From assembly GCF_040195635.1 (NCBI RefSeq), contig NZ_JBEFTX010000015.1, positions 124,001 to 188,000 on the forward strand: DNA of 64,000 nucleotides. Reading direction: 5' to 3'. Shown here one piece after another: positions 25,142 to 33,827 of this stretch (positions are counted from its first letter, which is position 1; each line of letters starts with the position of its first letter). This DNA is from Thermasporomyces sp040195635 (lineage in GTDB: Bacteria > Actinomycetota > Actinomycetes > Propionibacteriales > Actinopolymorphaceae). Below the pieces are notes generated by a model that had not been told where the DNA came from, ran no database searches, and was given only the letters and a program-made list of their open reading frames with translations. Position numbers and translations under genes: made by a program.

Positions 25142-26164
25142 GTGCGAGCGGCAGTCTTGGACAGCGTTGGCCAGATCCGAATCACGGACGTCCCCACACC
25201 CTCAGCCGGCCCCGACGAAGTGCTTGTGCAGATGCGCGCCGTCGGTATCTGCGGCTCTGACCGGCACGCCTTCCGCGGAGTACATCCGTTCCGCCATCCT
25301 CCCGTCGTCCTGGGGCACGAAGGCGCAGGAAGGATTGTTGCCCAGGCGGGGCCAGGAGGGCGGCTTCGCAAAGGTGACCGGGTAGCGATCATGCCCGTCC
25401 TCTCGTGCTGGGAGTGCTGCCACTGCGAAGGAGGCCTACCGCACTTGTGTGAGCGGAAGCGGGTCCCGGGCATGGGGTGGCAGGGAATGCTCGCGGAATA
25501 CCTCGTAGCACCGGAGCGCGTGCTGTTTCCACTCGCACCTGAGATCAGCTATGGCGAGGGAGCAATGATAGAACCGGTGGCGGTCGCCTGGCACACGATC
25601 GGTATCGGCGGTGTGTCGCATGGCCAGTCGCTGGCCGTGCTCGGAGCAGGTTCGATCGGCACACTGGTGGCGTGCGTCGGCCGACTCCACCACGTCGGCA
25701 CGCTCCTGGTCAGCGATGTGAAAGACGCCAACCTTCGCACAGCTCGCGACCTCACGAGAGCGCATACCTGCAACACTTCGCGCACCGACGTGGTCAGTGA
25801 GGGCATGGAGCTCACATGCGGCACCGGTTTCGACACCGTGGTCATCGCCTCAGGACACGATTCGTGCATGAACGAAGCTCTTGCCCTGTGTCGACCGCGC
25901 GGCACGATCGTCGTGCTGCCGATGTTCGAACGACCGCTGGCGGTGAACCTCAATCCTGCTGTCCTCCGGGAGGTGGTGATACGCGGCTCGACGATCTATC
26001 TGCCGTCCGACTTCCGCGCCGCGGTTGATCTGATCGCTCGCCGGGAGCTGGACGTGCGACCTCTTCTGGAGGACGTCGTACCGCTGGACCGAACCCAGGC
26101 GGCGTTCGAGCTGTTGGAGTCCGACGCCTCTGTTGGCAAGATGGTGATCGATCCCGCAGGTTAA
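25142..26164 (+). CDS. Zinc-dependent sugar-alcohol/sugar dehydrogenase
   Basis: 340-residue medium-chain dehydrogenase. Catalytic zinc ligands are in VGICGSDRHAF and LGHEGAG; the structural zinc lobe has the Cys pattern CWECCHCEGGLPHLCERK; the Rossmann motif is LGAGSIG. The GTG at 25142 is used because gggaggacagagac precedes it; an ATG at 25082 would add 20 residues across the operator region. First gene of the RLP-kinase operon and the nearest candidate for oxidising the incoming sugar or polyol. Similar proteins act on sorbitol, galactitol or related polyols. Confidence 0.85.
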   Translation: MRAAVLDSVGQIRITDVPTPSAGPDEVLVQMRAVGICGSDRHAFRGVHPFRHPPVVLGHEGAGRIVAQAGPGGRLRKGDRVAIMPVLSCWECCHCEGGLPHLCERKRVPGMGWQGMLAEYLVAPERVLFPLAPEISYGEGAMIEPVAVAWHTIGIGGVSHGQSLAVLGAGSIGTLVACVGRLHHVGTLLVSDVKDANLRTARDLTRAHTCNTSRTDVVSEGMELTCGTGFDTVVIASGHDSCMNEALALCRPRGTIVVLPMFERPLAVNLNPAVLREVVIRGSTIYLPSDFRAAVDLIARRELDVRPLLEDVVPLDRTQAAFELLESDASVGKMVIDPAG

Positions 26165-26187
26165 TTCTTACGTCAGCAAGGAGGTAC

Positions 26188-27453
26188 ATGGACGAGGTCG
26201 TGGTCGCCAGCTACCTCATCGAAAGCTTCCTCCCGATCCGGAAGGCCGCCGAGGCGCTCGCGAACGAACAATCGACGGGTACGTTCGTGCCCCTCGCCAA
26301 CGAGACCCACGCCCTGCGGCAGTCCTTCGCCGCGCGCGTCCTTGACGTCCAGTCGCTGCCGCCCGGTGACCGACCCCCGCTGCCGGGCGCCGGCTACTCC
26401 ACGAGCCCGACAGACCGTCCGTCGCGCGGCATCGTCCGAATTGCATTTCCCCTCCACAACTTCGGGCCATCCCTGCCGAACCTCCTGGCGGCGGTCGCGG
26501 GCAACCTCTTCGAGTTGCGCGAACTCGCTGCCGTACGCCTCCTCGATCTCGACCTTCCGAGCGCCTTCGCCGAACGCTACCCCGGCCCGCAGTTCGGAAT
26601 CAGCGGCACTAGGCAGTTGATGGGCAGGGCGTCTGGAGTACTGCTGGGCACGATCATCAAGCCGAGCATCGGATTGCCTCTGGACCGGCTGCGCGCCGTC
26701 GTGCGGGAGCTCGCGCTCGCCGATATCGACTTCATCAAGGACGATGAGTTGACGGCCAACCCGCCGCACGCACCGTTTGCAGCACGGGTGGCTGCCGTCA
26801 GTGAGGAGCTCGACCGGGTCGCGCAGCACACCGGCCGCAAAGCCATGTATGCGTTCAACATCACCGACGACATAGACCGGCTGGTCGCCAACCACGACCT
26901 CGTCGCGAACTCGGGCGGAACCGCTGTCATGGTCTGCGTGAACCTCATTGGCCTGGCGGGGCTGGCCCACCTACGTCGCCACAGCGAGCTACCGATCCAC
27001 GGACACAGAGCAATGGTCGGCCTCTACACTCGTGACCCACAACTGGGCATCGACTTCGTAGCCTTCCAGAAGCTGGCCCGGCTTGCTGGAGTGGATCACC
27101 TACATACCAATGGCATCGGTAACAAGTTCTACGAAAGCGATCAGGACGTCATGACCTCGATCCAGGCCGTGCAGCAGCCTCTGTGGGGTGGGTATTTCAC
27201 GCTTCCCGTCCTGTCGTCCGGGCAGGTGCCCGGGCTCGCGCCACAGACGTTCGAACTTCTCGGTACGACCGACCTCCTGATCCTGGCAGGTGGCGGTATC
27301 CACGGCCATCCCGACGGACCTGCGGCGGGCGTCGAGGCGATGCGCGAGGCCTGGTCCTGCGCCATCCGCGGGAGCGATCTTGCCGAGGCTGCCGTACAAA
27401 ACGGCCCATTGCGGCGATCGCTCGACACCTTCGGATACGGGTCTCGTGGCTGA
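26188..27453 (+). CDS. RuBisCO large-subunit-like protein (RLP, OiaX-type)
   Basis: 421 residues, shorter than true RuBisCO. Signature parts in order: NEQSTGTF (Glu60 region), GNLFEL, GTIIKPSIGL (Lys175 kept, Lys177 replaced by Ser), DFIKDDEL (the carbamylated Lys201 and metal ligands Asp203, Glu204 kept), HRAM, NGIGNKF (loop 6 lysine), GGGIHGHPDG. Loss of Lys177 and the altered LSSGQ loop argue against CO2 fixation. Known RLPs of this type cleave or decarboxylate 3-oxo-isoapionate 4-phosphate in D-apiose catabolism, working with a DUF1537 kinase, which is the very next gene. Strong RBS aaggaggtac. Overlaps the kinase start by 8 bases. Confidence 0.85.
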   Translation: MDEVVVASYLIESFLPIRKAAEALANEQSTGTFVPLANETHALRQSFAARVLDVQSLPPGDRPPLPGAGYSTSPTDRPSRGIVRIAFPLHNFGPSLPNLLAAVAGNLFELRELAAVRLLDLDLPSAFAERYPGPQFGISGTRQLMGRASGVLLGTIIKPSIGLPLDRLRAVVRELALADIDFIKDDELTANPPHAPFAARVAAVSEELDRVAQHTGRKAMYAFNITDDIDRLVANHDLVANSGGTAVMVCVNLIGLAGLAHLRRHSELPIHGHRAMVGLYTRDPQLGIDFVAFQKLARLAGVDHLHTNGIGNKFYESDQDVMTSIQAVQQPLWGGYFTLPVLSSGQVPGLAPQTFELLGTTDLLILAGGGIHGHPDGPAAGVEAMREAWSCAIRGSDLAEAAVQNGPLRRSLDTFGYGSRG

Positions 27454-28846
27454 CCATCTGATTGCGGCCTTTTACGGTGACGACTTCACCGGCGCGAGTG
27501 ATGCCCTCGGACAGTTCCACCGCTGCGGCTTGCGTACCGTCCTACTCTTCGACATCCCGGACGCCTCCAAGGTTCGTGGGTTGGCCGACAACTACGACGT
27601 CATCGGGATTGCCGGGGTGGCACGGTCCCTTCCCACGAAGCGTATGGACGCTGAGATCGGCCCTGCTCTCGAGGCACTCTCTGCAGCAAGTCCACGCGTG
27701 GTGCAATACAAGATGTGCTCCACCGCGGACTCCTCGTCACAGGTTGGCAGTCTGGGACGGGCCGTCGAGGTCGGCCGCACCATCTTCGGTGCGCGGCCGG
27801 TTCCGGTACTCGCCGCCCAACCGGAGCTGGGTCGCTACACCGTCTTCGGGCACCACTTCGCTGTGGAGGATGGCGTCGTCCATCGTCTGGACCGGCAACC
27901 CACGATGTCACACCACCCCACCACACCCATGACTGAATCGGACCTGCGGATCCACGTGCAACACCAGACGTCACTGCCTGTGGTCGGGGTAGACGTGACC
28001 GCCTACGAACTGCCAAGTGAGCAGGCACTGGCCCGGTACCGCCAACTTGTCGATCAGAAGCCGGGCGTCATCATCTTCGACGCAGTCACGAAACACCATC
28101 TGTCGCAGGCCGCCGACCTGATGATCTCGACTGCTGGCGTCGACCCCCTCTACGCACTCGGTTCAGGCGGTCTGAGCTACGCTCTGGGCTGCCAGCTGAG
28201 CACTCGACACCCCCCTGATCAGGCCGACCCGACTGGGCTCACTGATGAGGCCGCAACCCTCGCCGTCTCAGGCAGCTGCTCCGGGATGACGGGCACGCAG
28301 ATCTCTCATGCCGTCGCACGAGGCTGGCAGGAGATCCGGATCGAAGTCGACAGCGCCCGTGGGGCCGACACCAGCCGACCCGCTCTCAGACGGCTACGCG
28401 ATCGTCTGCTGGCCGCACTGCGGCCCGGTCGCGGGGTCGTGGTCTACGCCCGAGCACCTACCCCGAGGCCCGCCGTCGATGGCGTCAGCAGAGCTGTCGA
28501 TCAACTCGCATCGATCGGGACGGTCCTGGGTCACGCCGTTCAGGAGGCAGTCGCGCACGCCGGGGTTCGGCGGATCATCTCTGCAGGTGGCGACACCTCC
28601 GGACGTGTCATGCGTCAGATCGACGCTCAGGCGGCAGAAGTCCAGCACATCCTCGGCCCCGGTGCTGTGCTGTGCAGGCTCCAGTCACCAGATCCAATGA
28701 TCAACGGCATGACGATCCTGCTGAAAGGTGGCCAGATAGGGCCGCCGGATCTGTTCGAAAGGGTACGCACCGGCGCCGCCGTGCGGGACATGACGGAGGA
28801 TGTCCGCCTCGCGTGGACGTGGAAAAAGTCGGTGATGACGCAATGA
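27446..28846 (+). CDS. DUF1537 four-carbon/isoapionate acid sugar kinase
   Basis: 466 residues, typical two-domain DUF1537 kinase. N-terminal domain: AAFYGDDFTGASDAL (substrate-binding Asp-Asp-Thr-Gly), YKMCSTADSS. C-terminal ATP-binding domain: SGSCSGMTGTQISHA, ISAGGDTSGRV and ILLKGGQIG. It phosphorylates a keto or hydroxy sugar acid, for example 3-oxo-isoapionate or an oxo-tetronate. The GTG at 27446 inside the end of the RLP gene is chosen because the family begins directly with the fold (VADHLIAAFYGDD). The coupling with an RLP favours the isoapionate-type substrate. Confidence 0.88.
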   Translation: MADHLIAAFYGDDFTGASDALGQFHRCGLRTVLLFDIPDASKVRGLADNYDVIGIAGVARSLPTKRMDAEIGPALEALSAASPRVVQYKMCSTADSSSQVGSLGRAVEVGRTIFGARPVPVLAAQPELGRYTVFGHHFAVEDGVVHRLDRQPTMSHHPTTPMTESDLRIHVQHQTSLPVVGVDVTAYELPSEQALARYRQLVDQKPGVIIFDAVTKHHLSQAADLMISTAGVDPLYALGSGGLSYALGCQLSTRHPPDQADPTGLTDEAATLAVSGSCSGMTGTQISHAVARGWQEIRIEVDSARGADTSRPALRRLRDRLLAALRPGRGVVVYARAPTPRPAVDGVSRAVDQLASIGTVLGHAVQEAVAHAGVRRIISAGGDTSGRVMRQIDAQAAEVQHILGPGAVLCRLQSPDPMINGMTILLKGGQIGPPDLFERVRTGAAVRDMTEDVRLAWTWKKSVMTQ

Positions 28847-29598
28847 CCTCAGGAACCGACAGTGGGGTGCAGCGGCGACACGCGATCCTCAGGCTGCTCG
28901 CGGAGTCGGACAGGCTTGACGTCGCCGAACTGAGGGAACGGTTCGACGTTTCGGAGATGACGATCCGTCGAGACCTGGCGAAGTTGGCTGAAGAAGGCGT
29001 TCTCCGTCGTATCCACGGAGGTGCCGTCCGCGCGGAGCGTTCGCCGTTCGAAACGCGGACCGTCCACCACGCCGAGGAAAAGCGCCGCATCGCGCAGCGG
29101 GCCGCCGGACTCATCGGCGACAACGAGACTGTCGGCATCGACATCGGCACCACCGCGCACGCGGTGGCACGCGCAATACGCGACCGGTCCCTGGTCGTGG
29201 TGACAAACTCGGTCAACGTCGCGGTGGAGTTCCGGGGAACCTCCAACAAGGTGTTGTTGCTCGGTGGCTTCCTCGGCGGCGAACTTTGCACGGTGGGTTC
29301 CTTCGCGACGGCAGCGCTGCGGCGGCTCCACCTGACCACCTTGATCCTCGGCTGCGGCGGACTCACCCCCGACCGCGGGCTCACCTTCTTCGACATCGAG
29401 GAGACAGAGGTGCGGCGGGCGATGCTGGATATCGCCGATCGCATCGTCGTCGTGATGGATCACTCCAAGTTCGACCACAACGAGACCGTCGTGCTCGCGC
29501 CGTTGGCCGAGGTGGACATCCTCGTGACCGATCGACGGCCACCGGAGCCGATCCGCGAGGCGTGTGACCGTCACAACGTACAGATCGTGCTGCCATGA
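28843..29598 (+). CDS. DeoR/GlpR family transcriptional regulator
   Basis: 251 residues. The N-terminal winged HTH (RRHAILRLLAESDRLDVAEL, then VSEMTIRRDLAKL and RIHGGA) is characteristic of DeoR. The C-terminal sugar-phosphate-binding domain has GIDIGTTAHAVARAI, TNSVNVA, LLLGG, LGCGGL and MDHSKFDH. ATG overlaps the kinase stop (ATGA). Known DeoR-family operators such as that of GlpR contain TGTTCG/CGAACA half-sites, matching the palindromes found upstream of four transcription units here. A phosphorylated pathway intermediate is the expected inducer. Confidence 0.88.
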   Translation: MTSGTDSGVQRRHAILRLLAESDRLDVAELRERFDVSEMTIRRDLAKLAEEGVLRRIHGGAVRAERSPFETRTVHHAEEKRRIAQRAAGLIGDNETVGIDIGTTAHAVARAIRDRSLVVVTNSVNVAVEFRGTSNKVLLLGGFLGGELCTVGSFATAALRRLHLTTLILGCGGLTPDRGLTFFDIEETEVRRAMLDIADRIVVVMDHSKFDHNETVVLAPLAEVDILVTDRRPPEPIREACDRHNVQIVLP

Positions 29599-29646
29599 GG
29601 CATTGCGGTCGTCCATCTGAGGCAGCGACCTCCAGGAGGTACCGAT

Positions 29647-30696
29647 ATGGCTGGCGCGTTTCGAGTGGCGCTAACCCGAGACTTCTTGACCGCGGATGGC
29701 CGGATTGGTTGGGGCGAGATCGGCCTTGACGCCCTCACCTCGACTACAGGAGTGAGCTGGGAGTTCCTCACTTCCGAGACCACGGAGTTGCCACCAAGTG
29801 TCGGGATGGACTACGACGCGCTCATCGTATTGTCTCCGACTGTCAGTGCGACGACCCTCAGCGCAGCGGACCGATTGAAGGTCGTTGCGCGATTCGGAGT
29901 CGGCTACGACAACATCGACGTAGCGGCCTGCACGACGGCCGGCGTCCTCCTCACCATCACCCCGGATGGCGTTCGCCGCCCTGTCGCGGTCGCCGCCGTG
30001 AGCATGATGCTTGCCCTCACGCACCGCATCCGCAACAAGGACCTGCTCGTACGCAACGGCCGGTGGCACGACAAACTCGACTACATGGGGACGAGTCCAA
30101 CTGGGCGTGCCCTGGGGCTCCTCGGATGGGGCAACATCGGCCGCGAAATCACCACCCTATGCGCCCCTCTGGGCATGCGACAGCTCGCGACGGACCCGTA
30201 TGCCGACCCCACCACGGCGGCAGCAGCAGCGGTGCAGCTCTGCAGCATCGACCGACTGTTCGCAGAGTCCGACATCATCATCGTCACCTGTGCCCTGACT
30301 CCAGAGACCCATCACCTGGTGAATGCCGACCGGCTCGCCGCCATGAAGCGTTCAGCCTTCCTGGTCAACGTCGCCCGAGGCCCCATCGTCGACGAGGAGG
30401 CCCTCACCGCCGTGCTCGCCAACCGTCACATCGCAGGCGCGGCACTTGACGTCTTCGAGTCCGAACCTCCAGATCCAAACCACCCGCTTCTGGGCCTCGA
30501 CAACGTCCTGCTCGCGCCGCATGCAATCGCCTGGACAGATCAACTCGCGTTCGGGAACGGCAGTAGCGCTATCCGTGCCGTCCTCGACGTGGCGACCGGG
30601 GTGGTCCCGGCATACCCGGTCAATCCGGGGGCCCTCCGGCATCCGAAGCTGTCCATGTTGAAAGCGAGGTCCGCTAATGAGCATCACCAGTCATGA
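29647..30696 (+). CDS. D-isomer-specific 2-hydroxyacid dehydrogenase
   Basis: 349 residues. NAD-binding domain with LGLLGWGNIG (GxGxxG variant), catalytic Arg in NVARGPIVDEEAL, Glu in DVFESEPP and His in APHAIAW. RBS caggaggtacc. Reduces or oxidises a short 2-keto/2-hydroxy acid such as glyoxylate/glycolate or hydroxypyruvate. In a known RLP route glycolate is a product, so a role in handling it is a reasonable inference. Overlaps the next gene by 20 bases. Confidence 0.85.
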   Translation: MAGAFRVALTRDFLTADGRIGWGEIGLDALTSTTGVSWEFLTSETTELPPSVGMDYDALIVLSPTVSATTLSAADRLKVVARFGVGYDNIDVAACTTAGVLLTITPDGVRRPVAVAAVSMMLALTHRIRNKDLLVRNGRWHDKLDYMGTSPTGRALGLLGWGNIGREITTLCAPLGMRQLATDPYADPTTAAAAAVQLCSIDRLFAESDIIIVTCALTPETHHLVNADRLAAMKRSAFLVNVARGPIVDEEALTAVLANRHIAGAALDVFESEPPDPNHPLLGLDNVLLAPHAIAWTDQLAFGNGSSAIRAVLDVATGVVPAYPVNPGALRHPKLSMLKARSANEHHQS

Positions 30697-31486
30697 CCAG
30701 CCACCACGCGACCGGAGCCCTGTCAGACAGGCAATGGAGCGTGGCAAGCTCGTGGTGGGGACCTTTGTCTTCGAGTTCGCTACTCCGGGCATCGGCCGTC
30801 TCGCCTCGGGCGCTGGAGCCGAGTTCGTCATCTACGACGCCGAGCACACCGGCTGGAGCTATGAGACGCTCCGGACTCTCGTCGCCACCACCCACGGGGC
30901 GGAACCCTACGTCAGGGTTCCAGAGACCGGCCGATCGGCGATTTCCCGAGCTCTGGATATTGGTGCGCGGGGAATCATGGTGCCCATGGTCGAATCGACC
31001 GAGCAGGCCGAAGCGATCGTCTCCTGGGCGAAGTACCCGCCGGATGGCGTCCGCGGGGCTGCCTTCGGCATGGCGCACGACGGATATGTGCGGTCCGACA
31101 ACATCGCGTACATGCGCTGGGCCAACACCGAGCCGCTCATCCTCACCCAGATCGAAACCACACGCGGACTAGCCGCAGTTGATGCGATCGCCGCGGTCGC
31201 TGGCGTCGACGTGCTCTGGGTTGGCCACTATGACTTGACCAACAGCATGGGAATCCCCGGCCAGTTCGACCATCCCGACTATCGTGCAGCCCTCGATCAG
31301 GTGGCAGCGGCCGCGAACTCTCACGGGAAGTACGCCGGATTCATGGCTGGCAGCCCTGCGGAGGCGCACATGCTTGTCGAACGCGGCTTCTCCTTGATTG
31401 CCTACGGCGGCGATCTCTGGGTCTATCAGGACGCTCTCCGTGCCGGCATAGTTGAGGTCCATGGTCGCGGACGCGCCACCCGGTAA
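30677..31486 (+). CDS. HpcH/HpaI family aldolase
   Basis: 269 residues, class II pyruvate-type aldolase fold. Motifs: VVGTFVFEFATPGIGRL, FVIYDAEHTGWS, PYVRVPETG, GARGIMVPMVES, LTQIETTRGL (metal-ligand Glu) and VLWVGHYDLTNSMG (Asp). Members cleave 2-keto-3-deoxy or 2-keto-4-hydroxy acids into pyruvate and an aldehyde. It ends the RLP operon, so the locus can handle a second type of keto acid besides the RLP substrate, or it acts downstream of an enolase-type dehydratase. Confidence 0.85.
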   Translation: MSITSHDQPPRDRSPVRQAMERGKLVVGTFVFEFATPGIGRLASGAGAEFVIYDAEHTGWSYETLRTLVATTHGAEPYVRVPETGRSAISRALDIGARGIMVPMVESTEQAEAIVSWAKYPPDGVRGAAFGMAHDGYVRSDNIAYMRWANTEPLILTQIETTRGLAAVDAIAAVAGVDVLWVGHYDLTNSMGIPGQFDHPDYRAALDQVAAAANSHGKYAGFMAGSPAEAHMLVERGFSLIAYGGDLWVYQDALRAGIVEVHGRGRATR

Positions 31487-31491
31487 GGAGC

Positions 31492-31505
31492 TGTTCGGTC
31501 GAACG
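31492..31505. promoter_or_regulatory. TGTTCG-GT-CGAACG operator-like site
   Basis: Six bases after the aldolase stop, TGTTCGGTCGAACG matches the regulon palindrome with one arm mismatch. It is 119 bases upstream of the perfect site at 31624. It may allow looping or be an auxiliary site. Confidence 0.45.
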
Positions 31506-31585
31506 CCTTCATGCTTTCCGCCTAGACCACTTTCTTGATGCGCCCGTACGCCTGTGCTGACCTACAGCCAACGTAGGCAGGATCC

Positions 31586-31637
31586 TTGACACGTACCAAC
31601 GGCACATCTAGTCTCGAACTAATTGTTCGTTCGAACA
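31586..31637 (+). promoter_or_regulatory. Promoter and perfect operator of the second family-5 SBP
   Basis: TTGACA at 31586-31591 and TAGTCT at 31609-31614 have a 17-base spacer. The palindrome TGTTCGTTCGAACA at 31624-31637 lies immediately after the expected start of transcription (about 31621), the classic place for a repressor. The rest of 31487-31731 holds no gene. Confidence 0.7.
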
Positions 31638-31731
31638 TCGGCGCTCCTCGATTCGGCGAATCCAACCACCCCGCTCAAGCATGCCCGGACTTCCCCCGGC
31701 GCCATGCCAGGTCCCGGTGAACGAGGCAACG

Positions 31732-33741
31732 ATGAACCGCACTCCACGCCCTTCTAAGCACTCGGCAGGCACCCATCCTTCTCGGCGTGACTTCGTTCTA
31801 GGTGGCGCGGCCGCGGCCGGCCTTTTCGCCGTCACCTCGTGCGAGCTGCTTTCCACCGACCCGGGTGGAGACGCCAAGTCACGCCCTGGCGATGCAGCCG
31901 CTCGCGAAGCGCCGATGCTCACTACGCAGGTCAAGGCCGGAAGGCTGCCACCGTTAGCGAAACGGCTGCCCGACGACCCTCTGACCCTCGAGCCCGTCGA
32001 CGGTGTCACGACCTACGGCGGGACCTGGCGCGCCCTGCTGTTCGGTCAGAACGGCACGGACCTCTACCGTCATCTGGCCTATGACACCCTGGTGCGATGG
32101 GACGTCCAGTGGCGCAAGGTGATTCCAAACGTCGCAGCGTCTTGGGATGTCAATGCCGACGGCACGGAGTACACCTTCCATCTGCGCAAGGGCATCAAGT
32201 GGTCCGACGGCCATCCGTTCACCGCCGACGACATCGCCTTCGCCTACGAGGGCATCATCGCCGATACGGACCTGACACCCGTGTCGACCAAAGAGTTCGT
32301 CACCGGCGACTCGCTGGCGGAGTTCGAGCAGATCGACGACCACACGGTGAAGTTCACGTTCGCCGAACCCAACGGTCTCTTCATGGACCGGCTCGCCTCT
32401 CCGGGGTTCGCGACGTCCCGCATCATCATGCCGCGCCACTACTTCGACCAATTCCACCCGAAGTACACCTCCGGCGTCGGGGAAACCGCCCGGAGCGAAG
32501 GCTTCGACGACTGGCGTGACTACTTCCTGTCCAAGGGCGGCGGCGGGACGATCGCCGTGGAGTACTGGAGCAATCCTGAGATTCCCACGCTATTTCCCTG
32601 GCGGGTCGTCTCACCGCTTACGAGCAAGGGCCAGCTTGAGCTGGAACGCAATCCGTACTACTGGAAAGTCGACTCCGACGGGCGGCAGCTGCCCTACATC
32701 GACAGGGTGACCTTCGATCTGGTCAACAACCCGGAGACTATGCTGCTCAAGGCCACCAACGGCGAGGTCGATTTCGACGCCAACCCGTACAACTTCGTGT
32801 CCTTGCGGAACAAGCCCGTTCTCGCCCGCAACCGTGACCGCGGCGACTACGACTTCGTCGACGTCATCGACAGCCGCAGCAACTGGGTCGTCATCCAGCT
32901 GAACCTCAACCATCGCGAGCCCGTGCTGCGGGAGCTGTTCCAGAACAAGGACTTCCGGATCGGTCTCTCCCACGCGATCAACCGCCAGGAGATCATCGAT
33001 GCGGTGTTCCAGCGGCAGGGCGAGCCCTGGCAGGTCGCCCCCCGCAGGGAGTCCGGCTTCGATGTTCCGACGTTCGGTACGCAGTACACCGCGTACGACA
33101 CGGCACTGGCGAACGACCACCTCGACCGGGCCGGTCTGGGCGAGCGGGACTCCTCGGGTATCCGGCTGCTGGCGAACGGCGAGAACCTGTCGTTCGGCAT
33201 CCTGGTCACTCCGGACTCTCCGGAGTCGGTGTCGACCATCGAACTGATCAAGGGACAGTGGCGGGAGGTCGGCGTCGACCTGCAGATCTCCAACGTCAGT
33301 GGCGACCTCAAGATCACTCGCCAGCAGGCCAACGAGTACGACGCGATGGTCGACACCGCGTTCTACGGCATGAAGGACGGTGTGCTGTACCCGAACTGGT
33401 ACTTCCCCTCGAGGGGCGACACCGGGTTCGCACCTGCTTGGGGCGCGTGGTACGAAACCGGCGGAGCCGAAGGCGAGGAGCCGCCCGCGCCGGTGCGGGA
33501 GCAGATGGACCTCTACACCGAGCTCATGCGTACGGTGTCGCCGGCGGGGCGCGACGAACTCTTCCGGCAGCTTCTGGAGATTTCCGCGGAGCAGTTCTAC
33601 GTCATCGGCACCGTGCTGCCGGCAGGCGCTTACGGCTTGGTGAAGAACCACTTCCACAACGTGCCTGACGAACTGCTGTACGGCTGGGTCTATCCCCTAC
33701 CCGGTCCGACGAGCCCGGAGCAGTACGCCATCAAGGCATGA
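31732..33741 (+). CDS. Family-5 ABC substrate-binding lipoprotein (second copy)
   Basis: 669 residues. Tat-like lipoprotein signal (SRRDFVLGGAAAAGLFAVTS, then the lipobox Cys). SBP_bac_5 domain with VRWDVQWRKVIPNVAASWDV, FHLRKGIKWSDGHPFTADDI and IGLSHAINRQEIIDAVFQRQ. Paralogue of 11248-13185. It has its own promoter and regulon operator, so it probably binds the oligosaccharide whose breakdown is encoded by the RLP operon. No permease follows; the OppD/OppF genes at the far end of the window are the only family-matched partners seen. ATG at 31732 rather than 31681, because the longer N-terminus would bury the signal. Confidence 0.85.
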   Translation: MNRTPRPSKHSAGTHPSRRDFVLGGAAAAGLFAVTSCELLSTDPGGDAKSRPGDAAAREAPMLTTQVKAGRLPPLAKRLPDDPLTLEPVDGVTTYGGTWRALLFGQNGTDLYRHLAYDTLVRWDVQWRKVIPNVAASWDVNADGTEYTFHLRKGIKWSDGHPFTADDIAFAYEGIIADTDLTPVSTKEFVTGDSLAEFEQIDDHTVKFTFAEPNGLFMDRLASPGFATSRIIMPRHYFDQFHPKYTSGVGETARSEGFDDWRDYFLSKGGGGTIAVEYWSNPEIPTLFPWRVVSPLTSKGQLELERNPYYWKVDSDGRQLPYIDRVTFDLVNNPETMLLKATNGEVDFDANPYNFVSLRNKPVLARNRDRGDYDFVDVIDSRSNWVVIQLNLNHREPVLRELFQNKDFRIGLSHAINRQEIIDAVFQRQGEPWQVAPRRESGFDVPTFGTQYTAYDTALANDHLDRAGLGERDSSGIRLLANGENLSFGILVTPDSPESVSTIELIKGQWREVGVDLQISNVSGDLKITRQQANEYDAMVDTAFYGMKDGVLYPNWYFPSRGDTGFAPAWGAWYETGGAEGEEPPAPVREQMDLYTELMRTVSPAGRDELFRQLLEISAEQFYVIGTVLPAGAYGLVKNHFHNVPDELLYGWVYPLPGPTSPEQYAIKA

Positions 33742-33752
33742 CAGGACATCAC

Positions 33753-33788
33753 GGCGGTCGGGCCGAGTGAGGGGCGGCCTCGACCGCC
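33753..33788. terminator. Bidirectional terminator between convergent genes
   Basis: GGCGGTCGGGCCG (33753-33765) pairs with CGGCCTCGACCGCC (33775-33788) with a single bulge and a 9-base loop. It lies between the stop of the plus-strand SBP and the end of the minus-strand DUF4432 gene. Confidence 0.65.
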
Positions 33789-33827
33789 GCGACTATGCGG
33801 GAGTCACATGCGGGACGAGTGACACCC

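Noticed and set aside
25923..25936. TGTTCGAACGACCG inside the zinc dehydrogenase gene, resembling the regulon operator
   Set aside because: Second arm is mismatched and it encodes part of MFERP within the coding sequence, far from any start.
26188..27453. True carbon-fixing RuBisCO
   Set aside because: Lys177 equivalent is replaced, the SGG loop is altered, length is short and no phosphoribulokinase or small subunit is present; it fits a RuBisCO-like protein.
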